This document shows positions 30,869 through 41,200 of a stretch of DNA of 64,000 bases, one piece after another (positions within the stretch are counted from its first letter, which is position 1; each line of letters opens with the position of its first letter). Under the pieces are notes generated by a model. It worked only from the letters and a program-made list of their open reading frames with translations, was not told the origin of the DNA and did no database searches. The DNA comes from Closterium sp. Naga37s-1 (taxonomy: Eukaryota > Streptophyta > Zygnematophyceae > Desmidiales > Closteriaceae): NCBI GenBank assembly GCA_947471745.1, contig CANJKZ010001109.1, positions 3,658,001-3,722,000 of the forward strand. The letters run 5' to 3'. The translations under genes were made by a program, and so were the position numbers.

Positions 30869-32213
30869 AACCCTTCAGCCCTGCAGCCCGAGCGTCGCCC
30901 TGCCCTGCTGCCCGCGCGCCGCCCTGCCCTGCAGCCCACGCATCGCCCTGCCTTGCAACCCACGCGCCGCCCTGCCCTACGACCCGCGCGCTGCCCTGCC
31001 TTGCAGCCCGCGAGCCGCCCTACCCTGCTGCCCGTGCTCGCACTGCCCTGCAGCTCACGCGCCGCCCTGCCCTGCAGCCCACGCGCCACCCTGCCCTGCA
31101 GCCCGCGAGCCGCCCTGCACTGCAGCCCGCGCGCCGCCCTGCCCTGCAGCCTGCGCGCTGCATTACCCTGCAGTCCGTGCGCCATCCTGCAGCTCTAGCG
31201 CCCTGCAGCTTAGAACGTGGCCGTTTTCTGCCCGTGGCGCACCTCTACTACTGCCTGTCTTTCTACCTGTGGCGCGTCCCTAGAGTGCGCCCCTCCAGTA
31301 GCCCGTCGAGCTCCCTTAGCCCGCTTTCGTCCTACTAGCACCACCACTCCAACTACTCTTGCCACTGCCTGTCATGGCCACTACCACTGTCCTACGTCAG
31401 CGGCAGCCGAGTGTGCAGGAGCCTCTCTCGCCGAAACAGCTTCGCGAGTGGGCTATCTGGTGGGGCAGCCCTGGTGGCGGAGCTAGCCGTGCTAGAGCTA
31501 GAGGTCCTGGTGCTCGCAGTTCTCATACTCGTCGGCAGGAGTCGCTCTCGCCGCAGCAGCTTCGCGAGCGGGCTATCTGGTGGGGCAGCCCTGGTGGCGG
31601 AGCTAGCCGTGCTAGAGCAAGAGGTGCCGGCGCTTGCAGTTCTCGTACTCGTCGGCAGGAGACGCTCTCGTCGCAGCAGCTTCGGGTGGGCTGTCCGGTG
31701 GGGCAGCTCCGCTGGCAGAGCCTGTGGTTCTACTACTGGAGGTACCTGTGAGTCTACTCCTACTGGTAGTGCCGTTGGTGGACGCGGAGGTTTTGGGGGT
31801 GGACAGCAGTGGCAGCAGCGTTCGCCGGAGACACTCTCACCGCAGCAGGTTCGTGAGTGGGTTGTCCGATGGGGCAGCCCCGGTGGCGCAGCTTGGGGTA
31901 CTAGTGCTGGGGGTGGAGAGGCACCTAATGGTGTAGAGGCTACTAGTCTAGATGCTTGTGACTCAGCTAGCACAGGTGCAGAGTCTGAGGAGGCCTTGCA
32001 CACTTTCCTACTCGACTCAGGCGCGTCTCGCTGCTTCTTCCACGACTGCACCACAGTCACACCGCTCACAGCCCCTGTCCATATCACTCTGGCCGACCCC
32101 TCTGGTGGCCTAGTTATTGCACGTAGCTCCACTGTTCTCCCGTGTCCCGCAGCCCCCTCCAGTTCCCTCACAGGTTTCCACCTCCCCTATTCACTAGGAA
32201 CTTAGTGGCTACA
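30869..32213 (+). mobile_element. element H: 5' part of a gag-less copia, cut by gypsy G2
   Basis: The left end is an abrupt change from the 3' UTR of I. The leader 30870-31200 is built of GCCCTGCCCTGCAGCCCGCG-like units. It continues with ATG 31374, three to four LSPQQLREW modules and the protease domain, and stops at 32213 where the LTR of G2 begins. No LTR, no primer-binding site and no Gag capsid are seen. The remainder of H is not found to the right of G2. Confidence 0.75.
31374..32205 (+). pseudogene. LREW-module region and protease of element H
   Basis: MATTTVLRQRQPSVQEPLSP opens the frame. A 120-bp unit (40 codons) containing LSPQQLRE(R/W)AIWWGSPGG is repeated head to tail from 31413: 31413-31532, 31533-31652, and a third copy that loses its register near 31685. 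A fourth, diverged module (ETLSPQQVREWVVRWGSPGG) is at 31830. The protease follows: HTFLLDSGASRCFFHDCTTV at about 32000 and LADPSGGLVIARSSTVLPCP. The frame ends at 32205, eight bases before the G2 LTR. Confidence 0.82.
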
Positions 32214-32545
32214 TGTGAGGATCTGGTTCAGAAAAGATAAATCTATTGAATCGAATCACCTGGGTACAAGGCGAGTTTATATATAGGCTCGACACAAAGG
32301 CAGTAACCCGGGTGTTACTAGAAGGTTCCGCGGGTCGCGAAGCGTCCCCCGAATTCGGTAGAAGGCAATTCGGTGGCAACCGAAAAGCCTAGAATTCGGT
32401 GCCTACAACTATAATAATTATAGTAAAGGCAACGAACCTAGGAAATCAAGTAAAAGTATGCAAGATAAAATAAAGCTAAGCTAGTAATAACATAATAAAG
32501 TCCAGGCAAGCTAGCAAACCCAGCATAAGCTATTGTACTCTCACA
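32214..32545 (-). repeat. 3' LTR of G2
   Basis: On + it reads TGTGAGGATCTGGTTCAG to GTACTCTCACA. The truncated partner at 37204-37298 matches its first 95 bases with three substitutions and one single-base gap. Confidence 0.92.
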
Positions 32546-32555
32546 CGTCCCCCCC

Positions 32556-33059
32556 TCAAATCTGGGTGGCGTGAGAAACACCTTGCTTGACAAGACAGTC
32601 CTTGAGAGCATGGCGTGCGTTGCCCATGTCAGCTTCTGCAACCCAACTGTCCTCCGATGGGTCATATCCCTTCCAGCATATCAGGAACTCGAGCATGTTG
32701 CCACGTCTGCATCGATGAGCGAGCACTCGTTCCACCTCGTACTCTGGTTCATCCTGTACGAAAACAGGTGGTGGTGGCGGTAAGTGTCGTCCCTGGAACT
32801 GTTGGTTGGGGTCCTTGTAGGGCTTAAGTAGCTGAACATGGAAAGCATTGTGAAGCTTCCAAGTAGTAAGTAAGCACAAGCGGAATGTTACTGGTGTCAC
32901 CTGTGCCTCAACGCAAAAAGGACCACAGAAGCGAGGCCGGAGCTTGGATGGTAGGTGAGACAGGTTCAAGTTGCTCGTGTCGAGAAGCACCTGATCTCCA
33001 ACTGCTACTGTGTGGTCACGTCGCTGGCGATCGGCATACTGCTTCTGGGAGTTCTGCAT
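32556..33059 (-). CDS. integrase C-terminus and chromodomain of G2
   Basis: 167 codons in a frame separated from the main pol frame by stops at about 33075. Residues 1-80 carry the integrase tail (DQVLLDTSNLNL, LRPRFCGPFCVEAQV, FHVQLLKPY). After a proline run, residues about 107-155 form a chromodomain: YEVERVLAHR, FLICWKGYDPSEDSWVAEAD, NARHALKD. Chromodomains of chromoviruses bind histone marks and steer integration toward heterochromatin. All aromatic-cage-type positions I can judge (Tyr, Trp, Tyr) are present. The frame is open and ends with a normal TGA/TAA beside the PPT. Confidence 0.87.
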   Translation of the reverse strand: MQNSQKQYADRQRRDHTVAVGDQVLLDTSNLNLSHLPSKLRPRFCGPFCVEAQVTPVTFRLCLLTTWKLHNAFHVQLLKPYKDPNQQFQGRHLPPPPPVFVQDEPEYEVERVLAHRCRRGNMLEFLICWKGYDPSEDSWVAEADMGNARHALKDCLVKQGVSHATQI

Positions 33060-33074
33060 CGTGGAAAGACGTCA

Positions 33075-35105
33075 CTAAGTCTTCTCCCAGAGCTGCTGCA
33101 TGGTGGTGACGAAGTCATGTGCGGCTTGGACGTGTGCCGGTGTGGTTGGCTGCTGTGGTGTAAGTGGTTCCCGCCCATAGCACAGGAAGAAAGGAGATTT
33201 CCCTGTGGCCGCATGTGACGCGTTGTTGTAAGCGAACTCAATTATCCGTAACTGTGAATCCCAGTGGCTGACGTCGTCTTTGCAAGCGGTGCGCAGGAAC
33301 TGTTCAACCACCTAATTGAGTTGCTCTATCTGTCCGTCAGTTTGGGGGTGGTATGCCGAAGACATTGCAAGCTTTGTCCCCAACAAACCCATGAGTTCCC
33401 TCCAGAACTTACTGGTGAATTTTGGGTCTCTGTCTGAGATGAGCGTAGTGGGGATGCCGTGGATGGTGATGATGCGGTTGAAGAGGCGAGCAGTTGCTTC
33501 AGCTGTAGCCGTGGCGTTGGTCGGGATAAAGTGTCCCATTTTAGAGAACTTATCGATCACCACGAGTATAGCGGCATGCCCTCGTGAGGTCGAAGGTAGC
33601 CTAGTGATGGAGTCTAGGCTGACGACTTGCCATGGCTGCTCCGGTATGGGTAGAGGCTGAGGTATCCCTCCTTTTTTCTGCTTGCTACTCTTCATCCGTT
33701 GGCACGTGTCGTAAGAGGTGACAAACTGCTGCACTTCTGCTCCCATACGGGGCCAGTAGTAATACGTAGCTATCCCTGCTAACTTCTTGTTGCTCCCGAA
33801 ATGTCCCGCGTACTGTATGTCGTGAAACTCCTCCAGCAGAATCTGTCGGAGCGGGGCATAGTTCAGTACCCAAATCTTTCCTGATCCCTTTCTTACAGCT
33901 AAGTCCTTCTCCCACTGTAAGAGCTTCTTACTGAGGCAGGCGATGGGCTGCAAACTGCGTCCGTGATGCTGCATCAGTACTGCTCCGACTGCTTGGTCAC
34001 TAGCGTCTGCTTCCACCACGTAGTCTCTATCTGGATCCGGTAGGATGAGTACTGGCGCTGTAGTCAGTGCTATCTGTAGCTGCTCCATGGCTTGCTGTTG
34101 AGGAGTATCCCATTCGTAGGACGTATCCTTTTTCAGTAGGTTGGTCAGTGGCGCTGCTATCTTAGCATACTGCGGCACGAACCCGTTGTAGTAGTTGGCG
34201 AAGCCTAGGAACTGCTGCAACTCCTTCACATTCTCCGGAACTTTCCACTTCTTGACGGCTTCGATCTTCCGCGGGTCCACGTATACGCCCTCGGCACTCA
34301 CCATGTGCCCGAGAAACTGCACCTTCTTCAGGGAGAAGTCGCTCTTCGACAGCTTCACGTAGAACTTGTTCTCCCGCAGGATCTCGAAGACTTTCCGCAA
34401 ATGCTCCACGTGCTCTTTCATGTTCTTGGAGTAGATGAGAATGTCGTCCAAGTACACCACTACGCATTCGTCCAGCAGGGGCCGTAGGATGTGATTCATC
34501 TCCACCGGGAAAGTTGCTGGTGCGTTGCAGAGTCCAAACGGCATCACCAAGTATTCGTAAGAGCCGTATCTGGTACGGAACGCCGTCTTGTGGATCGAGT
34601 TGTCTGCCATCTTGATCTGCCAGTAACTCGACCGTAGGTCCAGCTTCCAAAACACCGTTGCACCACGCACTTGGTCTAGAAGATCGTCTATGCGCGGAAT
34701 GGGGTATTTGTTTTTTGCTGTCTGTTTGTTCAGTGCCCGGTAGTCGATGCACATCCGTAAACTACCGTCTGGCTTTGGAGTAAAGAGAACCGGTGCGCCG
34801 TAGGGAGAGGTGGATGGGCGGATCAGTTGTGTGTCCAGTAGATACTCTATCTGCTTCTTCATGTCTGTCAGTTCGGTCGGACTCGGTCGGTATGGTGCAC
34901 GTGAGACGGGTTTCACACCTGGTTCCTCCACGATCTCGTGCTCGTGGGTGCGTGCTGGAGGTACTCCTGCAGGTAGGTCGTCTGGCATGATGTCTTTGTA
35001 CTTCTCCAACACCTCCTTCACTGCTGCATGTAGCTCTGTATTCAGCTTCTCCTCCTCTGCTGCTGCCATCACCAGTGCTAAGTAACCCGTGTTGCTCTCG
35101 TTCAC
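33075..35105 (-). pseudogene. gypsy RT and integrase of G2 with an RNase H deletion and one stop
   Basis: From 35105 the frame is open for 597 codons. [48 protein letters not shown], and [14 protein letters not shown] with the catalytic YLDD at about 218. RNase H begins ([17 protein letters not shown]) but after [10 protein letters not shown] jumps to [18 protein letters not shown], so most of RNase H is absent. The integrase zinc motif has HD..AGHFG then SYDTC, with Tyr for the first Cys. The catalytic core has [12 protein letters not shown] and [13 protein letters not shown] at 33312-33314 replaces an Arg-type codon before VVEQFLRTAC, and the frame resumes to 33075. Confidence 0.88.
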
Positions 35106-35315
35106 CGTCCGTTTGAACCGTGCCAGTATCGTCTCAGGAATGCTCCCTGTATCCGTCTAGCTTCTCAGCTCCACACGTTTCCCATTGTTGTAGATGCACG
35201 CCTTCCGGTTGACCCAGTCGATCTCGGGGTTGAACCGCTTCTGAAAATCATGCCCCAAGATGAAATCTAATCCCTTGATGTTCGTGATCGGCAACGTCGG
35301 CTTCCACCTCAACGC

Positions 35316-35627
35316 TCATATCTGCAGCTGCAGTGTTGATTCGCCGTGGATGGGAAGCTTCGTACCATCCACCATCGTTGCTGTAAACTGGGTCTCCTTC
35401 GATGACTCTCCAATTTTCTCCAACGTCCCGCGGTCGCACACCGAGTGGGACGCACCACTGTCCACCAGGGCCTGGAGGCGTCGCCCATTGCAGATCACCT
35501 CGAGGAGTGGTGGCCGCTGCTGCTTTGAGTAGCCGTAGATGGTATCGTTTATAGGATCGTAGGGTACGTCGAATATGTCATTCCTAGGTCCTGCGCTCAA
35601 AGATGCAGCTTCAATATCAGTTTTCAA
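35316..35627 (-). CDS. gypsy aspartic protease segment of G2
   Basis: The active-site motif is ALVDSGASHSVCDRG (DSGAS), with a preceding strand PPLLEVICNGRRLQ and a following GESTLQLQI. This is the usual retropepsin layout. It lies between gag (above 35741) and RT (below 35105). The surrounding frame is broken, so it is probably not translated as one polyprotein now. Confidence 0.8.
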   Translation of the reverse strand: MKTDIEAASLSAGPRNDIFDVPYDPINDTIYGYSKQQRPPLLEVICNGRRLQALVDSGASHSVCDRGTLEKIGESSKETQFTATMVDGTKLPIHGESTLQLQI

Positions 35628-35740
35628 CTGAGAAAGGTTAGAAGGGCTTATCCGAGGCCGATTCAGCTTCTCTTGGGCCTGGAACCTTCCATTAAGCCTT
35701 TGCAGCTGTGTAGGCTTCGTTTGTGGGGAACAGGGAGCCT

Positions 35741-36773
35741 TTAAACAGAGCTGCTGGGAGAGAATATTAACTCCTCAGAACGCTCGACCCGTATTAGCGC
35801 TCTGGAGTAGGGTACCCATATTACCCGGTACCGGTTTAATTTCTGACTCTCCCTTAATAAAGGCTTGAAACCCACGAGAAGTAATTTTCTTACTTGTCGG
35901 GGTGAACGGCTGGAGTTTCCCAGTCGGTACAGGGTCTTGTTTCGCGGAGTCTCCATTTGTCTCGGCGATTTCCCCTGGTGCCGGCTGGTCGTGCGTTTTA
36001 AATTCGCGCCATCATATTCTCCTTTTTTCGCCCTCTCCGAAGTTGCCACGTTGTCCGTTTTCTGCTTCGCGGGTGCCGCACTGTTCTTGTCCCTCAGCTC
36101 CGCACGCCTTTTCTTCATTTTCCAACACGCCAAGATATGATGTCCTGTAGTGCCGCAAGATTCGCACGTCTCGTTTTTTGCTACCCGCTGCTCCACATCG
36201 CCCTCGTCGTTCTCCATCGTGTCGGCAGTCGTGGGTGGTGCCAATCGCCCCATGCCACTATTTGGCTTGTTGCGTCGTGTTCCGTAGTAGCTACTGTTCA
36301 ACGCGTCGAACTGTTCGATCAGTGTTGCCCGAAACTGCGCCCACGTCCCCTCGCCTTGGACTATTCTGTTGTTGATCCACTCTAGAGCTGGGCCTTGTAA
36401 CAGTGTTGCTGCGAGCCGTATGCGCATTGCGTCTTTTGTCGGGGTCGTGCATCGAACGGCTTCGAAGTAAATTTCGAGTTCAGCTACAAATCAACAAACG
36501 TCGTTCCTTTCAACTGTAGGATCGAACGCCTCCGGTAGCCTCGGCTTCACTACTTCGAGGTTAACTGTAGCTGCTGCCGTTGTCGCAGGTAGAATTGTCG
36601 GTGTCGCCGTCGCTGTTGCTGCTGCTTCTGCTACTGTTGTCGCTGCTGCATTCGCTGCTGCTATGGCGGTTCGCAAGGAGTTCTTCCAGTCGTGGGAGCG
36701 CCGCATGTATCTGCTTATGCTCAGCACGAAACTCCGCGATTTTCTGTACGAAATTATTTCTATTTCCCTCCAT
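35741..36773 (-). pseudogene. gypsy gag of G2, frame-broken and missing its core
   Basis: The start at 36773 (EGNRNNFVQKIAEFRAEHKQ) and the segment VNLEVVKPRLPEAFDPTVER lie in two frames around 36490-36730. From 36427 the third piece has ATLLQGPALEWINNRIVQ, GTWAQFRATLIEQFDALNSS, then YGTRRNKPNSGMGRLAPPTT. A stretch present in G1 (the part with TEEEIF...CAAERFDSL) has been lost between ALNSS and RLAPP. The zinc knuckle CESCGTTGHHILACW (CX2CX4HX4C) is intact at about 36160. Confidence 0.82.
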
Positions 36774-37754
36774 TTGGCGATTTGCAGGAAGATATGCGAC
36801 GAAAATAGTTAAATTCTATGTGTTGGTCGTCTTACTGCGAGTCGAGTTGACTGTAGAATCGACGAGCACGAATTCTGTACGTCGCGTAAATCTCCCTTAG
36901 TTGAAATTCACGTACGATCTCGGCCGTTGAGAAAAAACTTGATCTGACGCTCCTAATTCCAACCTTTTTGGGCAAAATTCTTTGGGCCGTTGAGATGAAA
37001 ATCGATCGAACGGTAGAAATTCTAACCTTTTCACCAGTAAATCTGAGGGGTGTTCGAAAACCGAATTGAGGGGGACTTCGAAAAAATGCGCGGAACTGGT
37101 TTTACATACTCATATCGGCGCTTTCGTCGTCGCCCCCGCGGTTTTTAAAGGCCGGAACTAAGCGGTTGAAGACCTCGTTTGTAAACCCGCTCTAATAACC
37201 AAGTGTGAGGATCTGGTTCAGGAAAGATAAATCTATTGAATCGAATCACCTGGGTACAAGTCGAGGTTATATATAGGCTCGACACAAGGCAGTAACCGTA
37301 CGGCCCTGCCCTGCCGCCTCTCGTCGCGGCCTTGCTTTGCCGCGGCCTCGACGCGCCCCTACCCTGCAGCCGCCGTGACGCGGCCCTGCCCTGCTCTCCA
37401 GCCGCCTACTCACGGCCCTGCCCTGCCGCCGAGTCGCGGCCCTGCCCTGCCGCCTCGTCGTAGCCCCTGCCCTGCTGCCTCGTCGCGGCCCCTGCTCTGC
37501 CGGCTGGTCGCGGCCCCTGCCCTGCCAGTCGCGGCCCTGCCCTACTCCCGCCCCTGGTAAGCGCACCGCCGCGCCCACGCCAACCTGCCGAGCCGCGTAG
37601 CCCTGCCGAGCCGCGCCGCCCTGCCGAGCCTCGCAGCTCTGCCGAGCCGCGCCGCCCTGCCGAGCCGCGCCGCCCTGCCGACCGCGCTGCCCTACCGAGT
37701 TGTGCTGCTACTGCTACTGCTACTGCTGCAGCTCCTGCAACTGCTACTGCCGCC

Positions 37755-37903
37755 ATGGCTAACCCTAGCGTACTTACCTTCGATGCTGAGGGTCGAGCAG
37801 TCGATTTCGAGGTCTGGGTCGATTACCTGCAGCTCCTTCTGCAGTGCGACTCTAGGGACGGAGTCTCACTGTTCGATCACACGTCTGGCATCTCTGTTGC
37901 ACC
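37755..37903 (+). pseudogene. Gag N-terminus of element C, interrupted by E
   Basis: ATG at 37755 opens MANPSVLTFDAEGRAVDFEV, the start of a copia-type Gag, and runs to the GCACC target site at 37899-37903. The 456 bases before it are CCCTGCCCTGCCGCC-rich leader and match the leader of D. The next codons are at 44945. Confidence 0.87.
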
Positions 37904-38228
37904 TGTGAGAATAACGAGGAAGTGGTTGACTAAGGGAAAGGTTGGGTACAAGTACAAACCTAGAAATGTGTTGTACCCCATGTGTGCTACCCCACTATAG
38001 CCTACACAGGCTAAGTCATACAAGTCTGACACACCCCCATAGGCAAAGTGGGGGAGAACAAGGGGTCACAAGACCAGTCAAGCAAAGCAAAGCAAGCTCA
38101 GGGTGGATCACAACGTCACCACACATTCCGAGAACAAGTTCAAGGCCACAAGGCCAGTTCACATGCAAGATCATATATAAAGGTAAACAAGCAAGTGCAG
38201 GTATAGAAAGATCACAGTACAAGCAAGG

Positions 38229-41200
38229 TCAAGAAGTAAGCAAGTGAGGCCAAGTAGGCACAAGACCTAGCATTGTACAACAGCGCTGATGATCACAAGG
38301 CGGAAGTGCCTTGGTAAAGATATCAGCAGTGTTGGCCTCAGAGGCCACGTAAGCAAGGCGCAGCTGACCACGCTGCTGCAGCTCACGAGCAAGAAAGTAG
38401 CGAAGAGCAATGTGCTTCGTTGTGTGCTCCATTCTGTGCTCCCGACACAAGGCCAGCATGGCCTTGTTGTCTACGTACAGAACCGGAGGAGAACGAGGCG
38501 GCTCTCCTAGGTCAGTCAGCAGGTAGGTGAGCCAGCGTAGCTCCTGTGCAGCCATGGCCCCGCGTAGATCTCAGCCTCACAGCTGGAGCCGAGAACAGAA
38601 GACGAGCGGGTAGACCGCCACGAAACAGAGCCGGAACCAAGGCTGAAGGTATAACCCTGTGACGACCGCTGCGTAGCCTGGTCGTCAGCCCAAGAAGCGT
38701 CTGCGTGACCTGTGAGGACCACTGAACGCCGCCCTCCAAGCACTAGCCCCAGGCCCGACGTACTGCACAAGTAGCGCAACACCCTCTTCGCTGCAGCCAT
38801 GTGCTCTGGTCGGTGTCTCTCAGGAGCAACATAGCGTGCCAAGATGCTAAGAGGGTATGCAAGGTCAGGTCGAGTGCAGGTCATCAGGTACATGAGGCAG
38901 CCAACAAGCTCTGGGTACGGGCCACTCGGCTCTACGGACTCATCTGAAGGCAGAGCTGAGAGCGAGTGGCGAGTAGACAGAGGAGTGGCCTGAGGCGAGG
39001 AGTACGTGAAGTCGAAGCGCTGAAGGACCTGCTGCACCATGTGTGACTGAGTCAGGGTAATGGTGCGCTGTGCTCTGTCCCGGGTGATCTGCAAGCCAAG
39101 GTAGCTGCGCAGTTCACCCAGGTCTGTGCACGTGTGTCTCTTCTGCAGCTCGGACTTCACGTGGGCGAGTCCAGCAGTGTCAGCAGTGGCAAAGACCAAG
39201 TCGTCGACGTACACGAGGATGTAGAACGGCGGCAAAGAGGTGTCGGTGCGCAGAAACAGCGACGGGTCGGCAGTAGAAGGAGCAAACCCAAGAGCCGCAA
39301 GTGTAGTCCTCAGTGTGTCGTGCCACTCACGGGGCGCCTGGCGGAGACCGTAGACTGGCCGCCGGAGGCTCCACTGGGTACCAGGAGGAAACGACCCAGT
39401 GAAGCCAGGTGGGCGGCGCAGCCAGATCTCCTCGTGCAGGCTGCCCTGCAAGAAAGCTGTGCTGAAGTCAAGAGAGTGAAGCTCGTAGTCGCGCTGAGCG
39501 GCTATGTGCAGCAGCACCCGAAGAGTGGTCATCTTCGGGGTGGGGGAGAAGGTGTGAAAGTAGTCAACTCCCTGCCGCTGACTGAAGCCTCGAGCCACGT
39601 AACGCGCCTTGAAGATAGGCGGAGAACCCGGCGGCCGCTTCACCCTGAAAATCCACATGCCACTGACGATGTTCGCCCCAGGTGGGGGAACCTCGTCGAC
39701 GTAGGTGCCTGTGGACTTCCAGGAAGCCATCTCTGCGTCCATGGCTGACTGCCACTGTGAGGAGTAGGGACCCTCAATCGCCTCAGCGTACGATCGAGGA
39801 GTCGGGATGTCTGGTGCATCCGGGTCTCCCTCAGGGGCAATCAGCATGGACACGAGATGAGGCAAAGCAGCAGCAAAACACTGGAACTCCTCCTGCCTGT
39901 CCTCAAGGACGTCCGTGCTAAGAGCACACTCACCCCCGACGGACGGAGGACAGACAGACGCAGACTCAGCAACAAGACTAGAGGCGTAGTCTAGACGACA
40001 GTGAGCAGCGAAGTCGACAAGCTCAGCAACTAAGGCAGACGCAGCAGTGGACTCAAAGGAAGGGTCAGTGACGACAGTAGCAAGGAGACGCGTGACAGTA
40101 GGACTGGCAGCACGAAGGGAGTCCGACTCCGGGTCAGCAAGAGCAGGAAGAGAGGACTCGGGAGGAGAAGGCAAAGGGGCACGCAGCGGAGCAGTGGAAG
40201 GACGCAGAGACATCCGGTGCGTGCCGGGGACAGGCGGAGGACGCTGACGCGAACCACGACCACTCGTGCGAGCAGCACGGACAGGCGACGCAGGACGAGA
40301 CGCGGGCTCACGACGCTCCGTAAGACCTCCAGTAGGACCAGTGTAGGGAGAGGGAGCAGGCAGTGGGGAGGCTGGCTGTAACTGGGACTCGGACTGGACA
40401 GGCGGCGGACACTCTAAGAGAGGAGCAGGACCAAGAGAGGACGGGAGACCAAGAACCTGCTCAAGGAGCGGAACGAAGTACGGCCGCGGCCGTGCAGTGC
40501 CCCCAGAACCAGAAGGAACAGCACCAGTGCCCCCAACGGCAGCACCAGCGCCAGTAGCACCCCCAGCTCCAGCAGCGCCAACTCCAGCACCCTCAGAAGT
40601 ACTAGCGCCAGCAGCATCTCCAGCGCCACTCGGACCACCAGAAGACGGAGCAGCTCCAGCTCCAGCACCTCCAGACTCCAGCAGCACCACTAGCTCCAGC
40701 ACCAGGAGCACCCGCAGGCCCAGCAGCTCCAGAACCCCCGGTACGAGCACCTCCGGGACCCGTGGCACCAGCACCCTCAGCAGCAGTAGAACCGTCAACA
40801 CCAGCAGTACCTCCAGCTCCAGCAGCACGGCTCCAGCGCCGAGCAAACCACTTGACAGCTCCTGTGGAGAGAGCAGCTCCCTCCGGGACGAAGCACCCGA
40901 AGGACCTCTAGGCCCAGTACCGCCAGACGCCACATGAGCAGGCCCAGCACCCTCAGGCTCCGCACCCCCAGGCTCTGCACCCCCAGTCTCAGCACTCCCA
41001 GGCTTAGCACCCCCAGAGTCAGCACCCCCAAGCTCAGCACCCCCAGACCCCGCACCCGTAGGCTCAGCACCCCCAGACCCCGCACCCGCAGGCTCAGCAC
41101 CCCTAGCAGCACCAGAGTCAACAGCTACCTCGACAGGCTCGACTGCATCTACCTGGGACACACCTGAGGGGGCAGGACCCTGAGGGGGAAGGGGTTCTAC

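Larger units (their letters stand above)
32214..37298 (-). mobile_element. element G2: Ty3/gypsy chromovirus, 5' LTR truncated
   Basis: Reading leftward: 5' LTR remnant 37298-37204, primer-binding site about 37200-37185 (TTGGTTATTAGAGCGGG), gag 36773-35741, protease about 35627-35316, RT and integrase 35105-33075, chromodomain end 33059-32556, polypurine tract (TTTGAGGGGGGGACG), 3' LTR 32545-32214 (332 bp). The two LTRs differ at about four positions over the 95 shared bases. The LTR breaks off at 37298 into the leader of copia C. The left flank is copia H. Confidence 0.92.
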
